Assembly: GCA_963775245.1 (NCBI GenBank)
Contig: CAVZID010000037.1
Coordinates: 62,001-126,000, forward strand
Source: CAVSWT01 sp963775245
Lineage (GTDB): Bacteria > Bacteroidota > Ignavibacteria > Ignavibacteriales > Ignavibacteriaceae
Direction: 5' to 3'
Length of the DNA stretch: 64,000 bases
Positions 54,360 to 63,918 of the stretch are shown one piece after another. The translations under genes and the position numbers were made by a program. The notes beneath the pieces are model-generated. The model made no database searches. It worked only from the letters and a program-made list of their open reading frames with translations, and was not told the origin of the DNA. Positions within the stretch are counted from its first letter, which is position 1. Each line of letters opens with the position of its first letter.

Positions 54360-55742
54360 ATGAATAAATTTTATTTAGGCGGCGATGTAAGCAAAGGCTA
54401 TTGTGATTTTATCATTCTTGATGAAAATAAAACTACAGTCTTAAAGAGCTTTCAGCTTGATGATACATCCAAAGGGCACTACCTGCTTAACAGCATTCTT
54501 ATTGAATTTGCTTCAAAGCATCCAGACTGTAAAATATTTGCCGGAGTAGAATCAACCGGTGGTTATGAAAATAATTGGTTTGAAAGTCTTTGGGAACTCC
54601 AGGATAGACTGGATATATCTGTTGCAAGGATAAATCCTAAAGGAACCCACCATAGCGGCAAAGCTACAATGAGAAGGGTAATAACCGACAAAAACTCTGC
54701 CCGGAATATTGCTGAGTATATCATTAACTATAAAGACAAGATTGTCTTTAAGAACGGTGATAAGTTTTCTTCACTAAGAAGACAATGGAAATATGTAAGA
54801 ATGCTTACCAAGCAAAGGACTCAACTATTTAACCAGCTTGAGTCTAATCTATACAATGCCAACCCGGAATTGTTGAGATACACCAAGTATGGATATCCGA
54901 ATTGGTTATTGAGGGTTATCATGAATTACCCAACCGCAAAGCATTTGGCTAAAGCAAGATTAGCAGCTTTATCATCAATACCTTATCTGAAGGAAACACG
55001 AGCTATAAGCCTGATAGATAGTGCTAAGAGTTCTGTGGCTTCAGCAACAGATAATATAACCGGGCAGTTGGTAAGTTCACTTGTAAAACAAATTATTCAT
55101 CTAAGCAAGCTGATAGATAAGCAGTCAAAAATTATTGCTGATAACTGTAATCTGCCGGAAATAGAAATATTAAAAAGCTTCAAAGGAATTGGTGATTACT
55201 CAGCTGTTGGCCTGCTGCTTCAGATAGTATCAATTGATAAGTTTAGCAGCACCAAGAAAATAGCTTCTTTCTTTGGGCTTCATCCTGTATGGAAAGAAAG
55301 CGGTGACGGAAAATCCGGGTGGCATGTAAGCAAGCAAGGAAGTAAAGAAGCAAGAAACATTCTTTATAATGTAGCTTTGACTGCCCTGAGAGATAATCCT
55401 CTTATAAAAGAAGTTTATGCGCGTCATCTTCAAAAAGGAATGAAAAAAAAGAAAGCTATCGTTGCATGCATGCATAAGATACTAAGAATTGTGTATGGCA
55501 TGCTTAATAATAATGAGCATTTCAATGCTGAAAAGGACCGGGCTAACTCAAAGAAAATGCTGAAGAATAATCAACCGGAGAAAAAGGTAACCAACAAACT
55601 CAGACGTTATCAGCCAGTTGATTCAGATGCACCTATATCAAGCAGACAGTATAGAAAAAGAAAAGAGCAAGAGAAGTCCCAAAATGAAATAACATCATTA
55701 AATACGGGATCAGACTCTCACTCTTTTGTTCAGAAAACTTAA
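54360..55742 (+). CDS. IS110-family DEDD transposase
   Basis: The 460-residue recombinase has an N-terminal RuvC-like domain with D9 (YLGGDVSKG), E64 (GVESTGGYE) and D110 (VITDKNSARNIAEY). The fourth acidic position of the usual TDxxDA motif appears to be Ser (S113). The C-terminal Transposase_20 domain has FKGIGDYSAVGLL, FFGLHPVWKESGDG and the catalytic serine in SKQGSKEARNILY (around 328). The tail after about 395 is basic and disordered. It cuts and joins DNA guided by an RNA. The flanking noncoding region and inverted ends show that the element is complete. Confidence 0.93.
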   Translation: MNKFYLGGDVSKGYCDFIILDENKTTVLKSFQLDDTSKGHYLLNSILIEFASKHPDCKIFAGVESTGGYENNWFESLWELQDRLDISVARINPKGTHHSGKATMRRVITDKNSARNIAEYIINYKDKIVFKNGDKFSSLRRQWKYVRMLTKQRTQLFNQLESNLYNANPELLRYTKYGYPNWLLRVIMNYPTAKHLAKARLAALSSIPYLKETRAISLIDSAKSSVASATDNITGQLVSSLVKQIIHLSKLIDKQSKIIADNCNLPEIEILKSFKGIGDYSAVGLLLQIVSIDKFSSTKKIASFFGLHPVWKESGDGKSGWHVSKQGSKEARNILYNVALTALRDNPLIKEVYARHLQKGMKKKKAIVACMHKILRIVYGMLNNNEHFNAEKDRANSKKMLKNNQPEKKVTNKLRRYQPVDSDAPISSRQYRKRKEQEKSQNEITSLNTGSDSHSFVQKT

Positions 55743-55783
55743 TAAATATTTTTCATTACGTCAAAAACAATATGTCAAAGAAC

Positions 55784-56090
55784 TAAAAATATTTTTTTAG
55801 AGCATGATATTATGCTCTATTTTGTTCTGCTTTACTTGTCAATTTTAGATTGACTTTAAACGGAATAACTTCGAGGTTTTTAATTTTTTGTTATATAATA
55901 CTCAATAAAAAATAGCTTATTAGACATAAACCTCAAAGGTTTGTTCATTTAAAGAATTCAAATGAACTTTTTAATGTAACTAATCATGTTGTTTAATTAT
56001 TTTGACATTGCAAATTGAAATATTAACTTACTGTTGCATTTTCTGTTGGGCGAGGCAATTTCATAATAATTAACAATCTTCAAATCTTTT
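55784..56090. other. intergenic region right of the IS with a small hairpin
   Basis: AGAGCAT (55799-55805) pairs with ATGCTCT (55812-55818) only 16 bases beyond the right inverted end. It has T-rich sequence on both sides and may be a terminator. The remaining 270 bases, before the permease gene, hold no gene or clear promoter. Confidence 0.5.
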
Positions 56091-58181
56091 ATGCCGTCAC
56101 TAAATAAAACAAAAACATTAAAGAAAGAATTAAAGCTGCTTGATGTTTATGCCATTGCAACCGGTACAACTTTAAGCGGAGGATTATTTTTGCTCCCCGG
56201 GCTGGCAGCTATTCAAGCTGGGCAAGCAATTGTTTTGGCATATATTATTGCTGCTATTCCATTGATCCCGGCAATATTCAGTATTATCGAATTAGCAACA
56301 GCAATGCCGCGCGCTGGAGGAATGTATTATTTTTTGGATAGAACCCTCGGCCCCGCATTTGGAACCATCGGCGGCCTGGGAACCTGGCTGGCTTTATTAT
56401 TAAAAGTTGCTTTTGCTTTAATAGGAATTGGCGCTTACCTGGATCTTTTTTTTCCAAACATTCCAATTATTCCAATAGCAATTGCCATCTCAATTTTAAT
56501 CGGTATAGTAAATTTATTTGGAAGCAAAAAGAGCGGAAGTTTTCAGATTTTTTTAGTGATCGGTTTATTAATTTTGTTAATCTTTTACAGCATAGGCGGA
56601 ATTATTAATATTCATCCCGATCATTTCAATGGATTTTTTGATGTCGAATTTTCTTCTATTCTTTCAACTGCCGGTTTAGTTTATATAAGCTATGTGGGAA
56701 TTACAAAAGTTGCCAGCTTATCCGAAGAAGTACAAAACCCGGAAAGAAACATTCCAATGGGAGTATTTCTTTCTCTAATAACAACTACGATAATATATGT
56801 TGTTGGTACTGTTATTATGGTTGGTGTTTTACCACTAAATGAATTAAAAGGAAGCTTAACTCCTGTCGCATCTTCAGCAAAAGTTTTTTATGGTGAAACA
56901 GGCCTCATCCTTCTTTCCGTAGCAGCTATTATGGCTTTCATTTCTGTATCTAATGCCGGGACTTTAAGCGCTTCAAGATACCCGCTGGCTATGAGCAGGG
57001 ATCATATTCTTCCCAAATATTTCCGAAAGCTCAATAAAAATAGAATTCCCGTAGTAGCAATAATTGTTACTGTAGCTTTAATAATTTTAGTACTTTTATT
57101 TTTTGATCCAACCAGGATTGCAAAGCTTGCGAGTTCATTTCAATTATTAATGTTTGCGCTTGCCTGTTTCGCTGTTATTGTAATGAGGGAAAGCCATATT
57201 CAATCTTACGATCCGGGTTATAAATCACCTTTGTATCCATGGATGCAAATACTGGGGATAATAGCTCCTTTAATTTTAATTTTTGAAATGGGTTGGGTTC
57301 CTATTTTATTTACCGTAGGATTAGTAATTGTGGGACTTATTTGGTTTAAATATTATGCTAAAGAAAAAGTAATTAGAAGCGGCGCAATTTTTCATGTGTT
57401 TGAAAGGCTTGGACAGCAAAGGTATGAAGGGCTAGACACTGAACTAAGAGGAATCCTTAAAGAGAAAGGATTAAGAAAAGAAGATCCGTTTGATGAAATT
57501 GTTACACGCAGCCTTACTATGGACTTGAATGATATATCTGAATTTGAAGATGTTGTTGAAGATGTTTCAAAGTTATTATCCGAAGTTATTCCATTTAAGC
57601 CTGAAGAAATTTCCTCACAAATAATGGAGGGAACAAGAATCGGGGCTACACCGGTTACGCATGGAGTTGCACTTCCGCATTTTAGAACTCAAGGACTTAA
57701 TGAAGCGATAATGGTATTGGTGAGATCAATTCCTGGGGTCAACATTAAAGTCTATAATCCATTAACCCAGCAGGAAGAAAACACTGAAATTGTAAATGCA
57801 ATATTTTTCCTAATCAGTCCCGAAGCAAATCCTTCACAGCATTTAAGAATACTAGCTCAGATAGCCGGAAGAGTTGACGATGAAGATTTTATGCAGGAGT
57901 GGTATGAAGCCAAGAATGAACAGGAATTAAAAGAAGCGCTTTTGCACAATGAAAGATTTTTATCACTTGTTATAAACAATAACAAGGAAACTTCAAAGTT
58001 AGCCGGTAAGGCTTTAAAAGAAATAACCCTTCCTAAAGATTCACTAGTTGCATTAATAAATAGAGATGGAAATATGGTAATACCTAAAGGCGATACAATT
58101 TTAAACTTGAATGACAAGCTAACAATTATTGGAAATCCCAAAAGTATTAGTGAAATAAGAAAAACTTTTTCGTTGGAATGA
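56091..58181 (+). CDS. APC-family amino acid permease fused to PTS EIIA-like and TrkA_C domains
   Basis: The 696-residue protein has about 12 membrane segments (residues 15-430) of an APC permease: TGTTLSGGLFLLPG, PRAGGMYYFLDRTLGP, SLSEEVQNPERNIPMG. A cytoplasmic PTS EIIA type-2-like domain follows (about 465-620), with the histidine stretch VTHGVALPHFRT. Last is a TrkA_C-like domain (about 625-696: ALKEITLPKDSLVALINRDG, DTILNLNDKLTIIG). The EIIA and TrkA_C parts suggest that transport is gated by phosphorylation or a nucleotide ligand. The substrate is not known. It converges on the TSUP gene with one base between stops. Confidence 0.88.
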   Translation: MPSLNKTKTLKKELKLLDVYAIATGTTLSGGLFLLPGLAAIQAGQAIVLAYIIAAIPLIPAIFSIIELATAMPRAGGMYYFLDRTLGPAFGTIGGLGTWLALLLKVAFALIGIGAYLDLFFPNIPIIPIAIAISILIGIVNLFGSKKSGSFQIFLVIGLLILLIFYSIGGIINIHPDHFNGFFDVEFSSILSTAGLVYISYVGITKVASLSEEVQNPERNIPMGVFLSLITTTIIYVVGTVIMVGVLPLNELKGSLTPVASSAKVFYGETGLILLSVAAIMAFISVSNAGTLSASRYPLAMSRDHILPKYFRKLNKNRIPVVAIIVTVALIILVLLFFDPTRIAKLASSFQLLMFALACFAVIVMRESHIQSYDPGYKSPLYPWMQILGIIAPLILIFEMGWVPILFTVGLVIVGLIWFKYYAKEKVIRSGAIFHVFERLGQQRYEGLDTELRGILKEKGLRKEDPFDEIVTRSLTMDLNDISEFEDVVEDVSKLLSEVIPFKPEEISSQIMEGTRIGATPVTHGVALPHFRTQGLNEAIMVLVRSIPGVNIKVYNPLTQQEENTEIVNAIFFLISPEANPSQHLRILAQIAGRVDDEDFMQEWYEAKNEQELKEALLHNERFLSLVINNNKETSKLAGKALKEITLPKDSLVALINRDGNMVIPKGDTILNLNDKLTIIGNPKSISEIRKTFSLE

Positions 58182-58182
58182 T

Positions 58183-59007
58183 TTACTTTAGTGAATAGAA
58201 TAGAACTGACAGAGCAGCAAGGATTAAGCCTATACCGATAAAAATCTTCAACATTTTTGCATTCAATTTTATACCGAAAAAATTTCCCGCAAAAGCACCA
58301 ATAACAAATCCGGTAATGATTGGTGCAGCAAAATGAAAATGAATATTACCAAGAAAGTAATGACTTACTGTTCCCGCCAGGCTGGTAAACACTATCATAA
58401 ACAAAGCTGTGGCAGTAGCAATAATAGGATTTAAATTAAAAACGTTTACCATTATTGGTGTTTTCATAAACCCACCGCCAATTCCTAAAAATCCTGCTAT
58501 CGAACCAGATATTAATCCAAATATGGTACTTAATAAAACACTAATTTTATATGCACCATATTGAGTACGCCGTATAATTGCCGGTCCGATTGAATTCAAT
58601 TTGTGAAAGGCGGATTTCCTTCGGTGAATATGATGGACAGGTTTTGAATTTACTATATTAAAAATTCCAATTCCGCAAATTATAATTGAAAATCCAATCT
58701 CAACCATTTGCAAAGGTAAAACTTTTGTAAGCATCGCACCTATTATTGTACCTATCATGGTTGGTATTTCTAAAATAAATGCAGCCTGGTAATCAACTTT
58801 CTTTTCTTTAATATTAAAGTATGATGAAATAACTGCTGCGGGGAAAAGCGCAAATATTACCGATCCAACCGCCATGTTAATCGGAACATTAAAAAATATC
58901 ATAAGGATAGGAACCATAAAAACCCCACCGCCAAAACCAACTATAGTTCCAAATGAACTGACTAAAGCGGATATAATTATTAACAGTATAATGTGAATCG
59001 GATTCAT
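58183..59007 (-). CDS. TSUP-family (TauE/SafE) membrane transporter
   Basis: A 274-residue protein of about eight membrane helices with the two internal repeats of the TauE/SafE family: GTIVGFGGGVFMVPILM at the N-terminus and GSIAGFLGIGGGFMKTPIMV in the second half. Family members export sulfite or other organosulfur anions. The substrate here is unknown. It is monocistronic. Confidence 0.9.
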   Translation of the reverse strand: MNPIHIILLIIISALVSSFGTIVGFGGGVFMVPILMIFFNVPINMAVGSVIFALFPAAVISSYFNIKEKKVDYQAAFILEIPTMIGTIIGAMLTKVLPLQMVEIGFSIIICGIGIFNIVNSKPVHHIHRRKSAFHKLNSIGPAIIRRTQYGAYKISVLLSTIFGLISGSIAGFLGIGGGFMKTPIMVNVFNLNPIIATATALFMIVFTSLAGTVSHYFLGNIHFHFAAPIITGFVIGAFAGNFFGIKLNAKMLKIFIGIGLILAALSVLFYSLK

Positions 59008-59225
59008 TACAACAAAAAGGAAAAATTATATACTAACTAAAATAATGATTTTGATAATAACAGAACCTCCCCTTTCGTCATCAGGTATTGTAATTCAAAT
59101 TAAAACCTAATTGGGCGAAAGGCACTTGGCAGACTTGTTTTATTACATAAAGAATGAAGAAAGATAAGCCTATTATAAGAAAGTGTCAAAAGAAGTATGT
59201 TATTAATAATTTAAATTATTTTGCT

Positions 59226-59450
59226 CTAACATTTTTTTGAAACAATATAGTAAGGACTTTTAAAAAATTCACATTTTAAACAATTAGATAGTTTCATAGC
59301 AAATGTACCTTGAACCTGGCCCCCGCAAAAAGTACCAGCTACCTTAGCACAGTTAGTACCATTGTTTGGATAAACAGGGCAAACGCCTAATTCTTTTACT
59401 TTTGCTCCGCCTGGTTCTCTGCCGCATTTTTTGAATTCCCAACAATTCAT
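59226..59450 (-). CDS. two-CW domain cysteine-rich protein
   Basis: The 74-residue protein begins MNCWEFKKCGREPGG and carries further cysteines in GVCPVYP, TNCAKVAG, TFCGG and SNCLKCEFF, the pattern of the two-CW domain. This domain often accompanies sensor kinases and may bind metal or a redox signal. A histidine kinase gene lies on the opposite strand nearby (59922). It is the whole protein here. Confidence 0.82.
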   Translation of the reverse strand: MNCWEFKKCGREPGGAKVKELGVCPVYPNNGTNCAKVAGTFCGGQVQGTFAMKLSNCLKCEFFKSPYYIVSKKC

Positions 59451-59921
59451 TTTTTCACCTTATTTTGAAAAAAAAATAAAACTCTTAGTTCATTATCGAC
59501 AAAACCTTAAAATTATTTATCCCAAATTTTTAATAATTATTCATCAAAAATATTATTAGGATAAAGATCCGAAATTATTGAATAGCGAAATTAAGTAATA
59601 AAAAGAGAATAGTTTTTATCATAAACATTATATTAAATTGATTTTAAGTTTAAAAAATATTTATAGCAGGAACTTTTTAATTTAATGTTTAATCTAAATT
59701 AAGGTGGATCGTTTAGATTTTTTATTCAGGTATTAATAAATGAGTCTACTCCGAAAAGTTATTCGTTTTAACATGGCTTGTCACGAACCACCTCGTGGCA
59801 ATAAAAAACCAGCGTTTTGGGTCACGAAATGGTTTGTGACTCCCCAAGCAGGATCTTCGGAGGGGACTCAAAAATTGAATCCAATAAAAGCCAAACAGAA
59901 TTTATCCAACCAGAAATATAT
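59451..59921. other. intergenic region with palindromic repeats before the histidine kinase
   Basis: About 470 bases. CACGA/TCGTG (59782-59797), GTCAC/GTGAC (59821-59840) and TCCCC/GGGGA (about 59841-59875) form consecutive small hairpins in GC-richer DNA than the surroundings, like an inserted repeat. A 61-codon frame over it, which overlaps the kinase start by four bases (ATGA), looks like repeat sequence and is not called. Confidence 0.45.
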
Positions 59922-60890
59922 ATGAAAGATAAAAATTCTATTCTTAACAAGAATATCTTCTTAGCAATCCTTTCGGTAATTGTTATCTTTATTTTTGACA
60001 CTTTCACACCCAGGGGACATTTAGATTGGGTCTTTTACATAATATTATTATTGTATCTTTCCATCCGCATAAATAAGAAACAAATTATAATTGTTGGTAT
60101 CGCAAGCATTGTTTTTCTCTTTTTAGGTTTCTTTCTTTCGCCCGAAGGAATTGATTACAAGTTTGCTTTGTATAACAGATTTGTCGGTACAGCAGTTTTA
60201 TCAATTATAATTTGGGTGGCAATGAGACTAAAAAGCGACAATGAAAAAATTTTGGAAGCATTAAATGAAAAAGAAACTTTAATAAAAGAAACTCACCACA
60301 GGATAAAAAATAATCTTCAGTTAATTATCAGCCTTTTAAATTTACAAACCATGCAGACCGATGACGAGCAAATACATTTTCATTTAAATGAAAGTAAAAA
60401 TAGGATTAAGTCGATTTCACTTATACACGAAAAACTTTACAGTTCTAAAAGTCTTTCAGACGTAAATATAAAAGAATACATAACAGAATTAATCCAGGAA
60501 CTGGTAAAAACATATAATACTTATTCGGTTAATATAGAGTTGAAATTGGATATTGACGCCCTTGAAATAAATACTAAAACAGCAATCAATATTGGTTTAA
60601 TTGTTAATGAGCTTTGCACAAACTCGCTTAAATATGCTTTTGTAAATAGGACTAATGGGGTTATTTCGTTAAACCTAAAAGATGAAAAAGGAAAAATTAC
60701 AAAATTAGTTTACAGCGATGACGGAGTTGGACTTCCAAAGAACTATGATTTTTCACAAACCAATACTTTGGGTATGCAATTGTTGAAATCATTTGTTGGA
60801 CAAATAAACGGTACGATGAAAATAAACCAGCATGATGGGTTAGAATATATTATTAACTTCCCACAAAAAATTGATGATGATTTTGAATAA
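59922..60890 (+). CDS. membrane sensor histidine kinase (HisKA_2 type)
   Basis: The 322-residue protein has three or four N-terminal membrane helices (AILSVIVIFIFDTF, WVFYIILLLYLSIRI, IIIVGIASIVFLFLGFFL, FVGTAVLSIIIWVAM). Next is a short helix, then HisKA_2 with the phospho-accepting His in ETHHRIKNNLQLIISLLNLQ. The ATPase domain has an N box (GLIVNELCTNSLKYAF) and SDDGVGLP. It has no PAS or receiver domain. The start at 59922 is chosen because membrane segments begin right after it. The partner regulator is not adjacent; the stand-alone receivers at 46390 and 46881 are possible targets. Confidence 0.88.
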   Translation: MKDKNSILNKNIFLAILSVIVIFIFDTFTPRGHLDWVFYIILLLYLSIRINKKQIIIVGIASIVFLFLGFFLSPEGIDYKFALYNRFVGTAVLSIIIWVAMRLKSDNEKILEALNEKETLIKETHHRIKNNLQLIISLLNLQTMQTDDEQIHFHLNESKNRIKSISLIHEKLYSSKSLSDVNIKEYITELIQELVKTYNTYSVNIELKLDIDALEINTKTAINIGLIVNELCTNSLKYAFVNRTNGVISLNLKDEKGKITKLVYSDDGVGLPKNYDFSQTNTLGMQLLKSFVGQINGTMKINQHDGLEYIINFPQKIDDDFE

Positions 60891-60917
60891 TTTGTATCAA
60901 AGAGTTTTAGTAAATTA

Positions 60918-61279
60918 TCACCAATTATCTGTTTTATAATAATGACGTTCATGAATAATTTTATCATTCTTCCATTTTTGAAATGTGACCTGGTTATAAT
61001 CCAATAAACCAATGTCTTTATTATAATATTTATAATGCCATTCAGTTACTGTAATATCATCACTTGCAATTACATTTTTTACTTCGGCAAAATAACCAGT
61101 CGTGTTATTGATAAAATCCTGAACTTCCTGCCGGTAAGTTTTTAATCCTTTAATGGGCGGGCCTTCGTTTTCATATTTAACTATATTTTCGTCATAAAAT
61201 TTATCCATTGCTTCAATTAGTTTATTTTGTTCCACCAATAGTAGTTTAATTCAATTAATGAATCTTTTACATTTTGCAT
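60918..61279 (-). CDS. NTF2/SnoaL-like protein, frameshifted near the start
   Basis: The frame from 61238 gives VEQNKLIEAMDKFYDENIVKY, then VIASDDITVTEWHYKYYNKD and FQKWKNDKIIHERHYY, an NTF2/SnoaL-like fold of about 106 residues. There is no ribosome site near 61238. A perfect GGAGGTGATAG stands before an ATG at 61279 in another frame, encoding MQNVKDSLIELN. Adding one base (within AAAC near 61245) joins the two and yields an expected helical start. The ligand or substrate is unknown. Confidence 0.68.
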
Positions 61280-61280
61280 T

Positions 61281-61318
61281 CTATCACCTCCGATTGATAG
61301 AGTATTTTTTAGGTGATA
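61281..61318 (-). promoter_or_regulatory. two alternative hairpins over the ribosome site of the NTF2-like gene
   Basis: On the minus strand TATCACCT (61311-61318) pairs perfectly with AGGTGATA (61282-61289), which contains the Shine-Dalgarno sequence. A second hairpin, CTATCA (61295-61300) with TGATAG (61281-61286), leaves that sequence in its loop. The two cannot form together, so this could act as a translational switch. Confidence 0.45.
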
Positions 61319-61572
61319 ATTTTAAGAAACCTTCAAGAATTTTTCAATCAATTAAAAACCATCAAATTTTTTAGTGTGTATCAATAATTTGATAAATATT
61401 TATTTAGTCCAACCGATTACTTCTAACAATTCATTCTAATTATTGCGTTCATTCCTTCCGTTTATGATAAAATAAATTAAAGGTATGCTTCTTGCCTAAG
61501 AATGGAAATTCAATAGTTTGAGATTTCCGTTTCAATTGCCAACTTTTAATCATTATCATCAAGAGGAGATGT

Positions 61573-63053
61573 ATGAAAAAAGTAATTTCAATCTTGCCTT
61601 TAATTATTCCTATTTATAAATATCCTTAAGTGCCCAAGAAATTACTATACGTAGCATTCCTCTTATCTCAGCAAGCCAAGAAGATTTCCTACCTTCATTA
61701 TCAAGAGGAATAGGCAATCTATCAATTGCATTCGATGACTCTATTGCCGATCCTTTTATAAATCCGGCAAAAGCTTCACGACTCAGCGGACTAAAATTAT
61801 TTTTTTCACCAACCAGAAATTCATGGAGTAATGAAGATGGTACTGCAGTAAATTCAAATTTTGGTTCTGACAAGTTTACAGGAACAAGGATAAATTCTTT
61901 ACCATTTGGATTTTATTTAAGAAAAGATAATTTCTTTGCCGGCGGAGCAATTGCATACCAATCTTATTCATCCGACCGCACCAATTCAAGTTATTACTTT
62001 TATAATTCTTTAAACTTTAATGATAGAAATGATATTGGAAATAATACTTGCCTCTTCGGTTTAATTGGAACTTATTTACCGGATTTAAAAGTTTCAATTG
62101 CCGGCAGCTTTTCCTGGAGTAAATACAGTGCCTTTGATGGAGTTAATTTATTATATCCGGGCAGCTCTGAAATTAATCAAGATGGTTGGGCTGTGAATTA
62201 TAAATTAGGTTTGCTTGCGGAAATTTCGGACAAAGAACAAATAGATTTAGTTTTTGGGAGAAGCATGTTTAAATCTACTCACGATGTAATTTATCAATAC
62301 GGCGGAATAGTATATGATTACATTCTTCCCTATCGCGAAGATTTAAATAAAGATGAGAGCAACGGGTGGCTTATTCATACAAAATATAATCGCATGTTAA
62401 ACAACGGATGGAAACTTGGAGCTATGCTAACAATTAATTGGAAAGAACACCCTAAATTACCTAACTATACAATAGCAAATATCCCACGCGACCCTGGAAA
62501 TTCCACTGCTTATAATATCGGAGCCGGATTCGTTCATTACGGTTCCAAATCTATTGCAGGTTTTGAATATATATACGAACCTATCACATGCAATACCTGG
62601 GCGGTGCCGGATGAGATTTCACTATATCCCAAATCTTACAAAACAATAGAAAACTTTTTTGATTTTTATAATCATATTTTAAGAGCAGGAATTCTTTCTC
62701 AAACCGAATATAATTGGCTGGATGTTAGATTAGGTATTCAGCTTCATTTTTATAAATACAATTTAAAACAAAACAATAATGTTGCTTTTACTACCAGAGA
62801 AGTAGGAGAAAAGTGGATTGAAACAAGCTTGACAGGCGGGTTAACCTTCAAATTATCTAACTTTCAAATATTATATTCATTACAAGTAATTTTGGGAAAC
62901 GGAATTGTGGGAACAACAGGTTTTGGCAATACAGTAAGAGCCGCCTATGCGGATAAAGCAATAAATAATTTTTTAATCGCACCTTCAAGTTCGTTAACAG
63001 TTGATACAATTCCTCTCTTTTCGCAGCAAATAACTTTTATGTATAATTTATAA
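61573..63053 (+). CDS. outer-membrane beta-barrel-like protein, frameshifted in the signal peptide
   Basis: The ATG at 61573 follows AGAGGAG and encodes MKKVISILPLIIPI, the start of a signal peptide, which is then lost in a stop. One base earlier in frame, from 61620, the sequence runs as LSAQEITIRSIPLISASQED and stays open to 63053, about 480 residues. The chain has many short beta strands and ends QQITFMYNL, as barrels do. The GTG at 62193 is an internal codon, not the start. A single missing base between 61612 and 61622 explains the break. Function unknown. Confidence 0.7.
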
Positions 63054-63236
63054 AGGAGTAAACCTATGATTGGATAATGAATATATGAATGAGTATCCTA
63101 TAATTATTAAATCTTGAACTTAAACATGAACTTGAATTATGCTAGTTTCTAAAAACATCGGAGCTTTAAGTTGATTAATTTTCATAAACTTAAAGCTCAT
63201 TCTGTTAAATCATTTTAACAACATTTTATTCTATTG

Positions 63237-63779
63237 TTATTTTGACCAGGGAGGAGTAATTCCATTCATTCTTGAATAAGCGATTAATTGTCCAAGATGT
63301 TCGTGGTTATGGTCAAGCAGGATGAATAGTAAATGTCTTTTATCGCTTTTCATTCCGAAAAATTCAACCGGGTCATCCAAAGATTTATCATCTAAGTTAG
63401 ACATGTAATTTTTTAAGTTGTCGTATGAGGTATTTAAATACTTAACTATTTCTTCCTTATTGGTAACTGTTGTATCCATACCTTGTTTAAACCACTCCGG
63501 CATTTTTTCGCCTGCAAATGTTAAAAGATAATAATTTGCTCCAACAATATGCATAAAAACTTCACTGAAAGAACGAACACCAGCTTCAGGCCTCCAGGCA
63601 AATTTTTCCTGAGGAACAGCTTCTGCTAAAGCAAGCACCTTTTGTTTAGCAGCATCAATTTCTTTCATGTAATCTTTGCTAAAAGCCGACCCACTTGACA
63701 TATCGTCAGCAGATTGTGCTTGTAATGCAATTGCGCTAACCATCAGAAATAGAAATAAGAAAAATATCTTATAGTTCAT
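63237..63779 (-). CDS. exported DinB-family protein
   Basis: The 180-residue protein has a signal peptide (FFLFLFLMVSAIALQAQ) and a DinB four-helix fold: FAWRPEAGVRSFSEVFMHIVGANYYLL and LLDHNHEHLGQLIAYSRMNGI supply the metal-site histidines. It is probably periplasmic. It is a distant relative of the cytoplasmic DinB protein at 49934, and its substrate is not known. Confidence 0.87.
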   Translation of the reverse strand: MNYKIFFLFLFLMVSAIALQAQSADDMSSGSAFSKDYMKEIDAAKQKVLALAEAVPQEKFAWRPEAGVRSFSEVFMHIVGANYYLLTFAGEKMPEWFKQGMDTTVTNKEEIVKYLNTSYDNLKNYMSNLDDKSLDDPVEFFGMKSDKRHLLFILLDHNHEHLGQLIAYSRMNGITPPWSK

Positions 63780-63918
63780 AAGAACCTCCTCAGTTAATTA
63801 TTGTTTTGGGAATTCGAAGTGAATATACAAAGAAAAACAATTATTAAAACGAATTATTTTTAGAACTAATTTTTAAAATAAACCAATTACTAACTTACTT
63901 TACTTATGATGCTTTAAT

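Larger units (their letters stand above)
54156..55783 (+). mobile_element. IS110-family insertion sequence with 13-bp inverted ends
   Basis: The element of about 1630 bp is bounded by GTTCTTTGACATA (54156-54168) and TATGTCAAAGAAC (55771-55783), perfect inverted repeats. It has one transposase gene, a structured noncoding region of 190 bases upstream of it and only 28 bases between its stop and the right inverted repeat. No target duplication is visible, as expected for this family. The inverted ends recall the IS1111 group, while the long upstream noncoding region recalls the IS110 group. The exact outer ends may lie a few bases beyond the repeats. Confidence 0.85.

Noticed and set aside
59740..59925. 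61-codon plus-strand frame overlapping the histidine kinase start by four bases
   Set aside because: It runs over a set of small palindromes and its peptide looks like translated repeat DNA. No domain or conserved pattern is seen, although the ATGA overlap is tempting.
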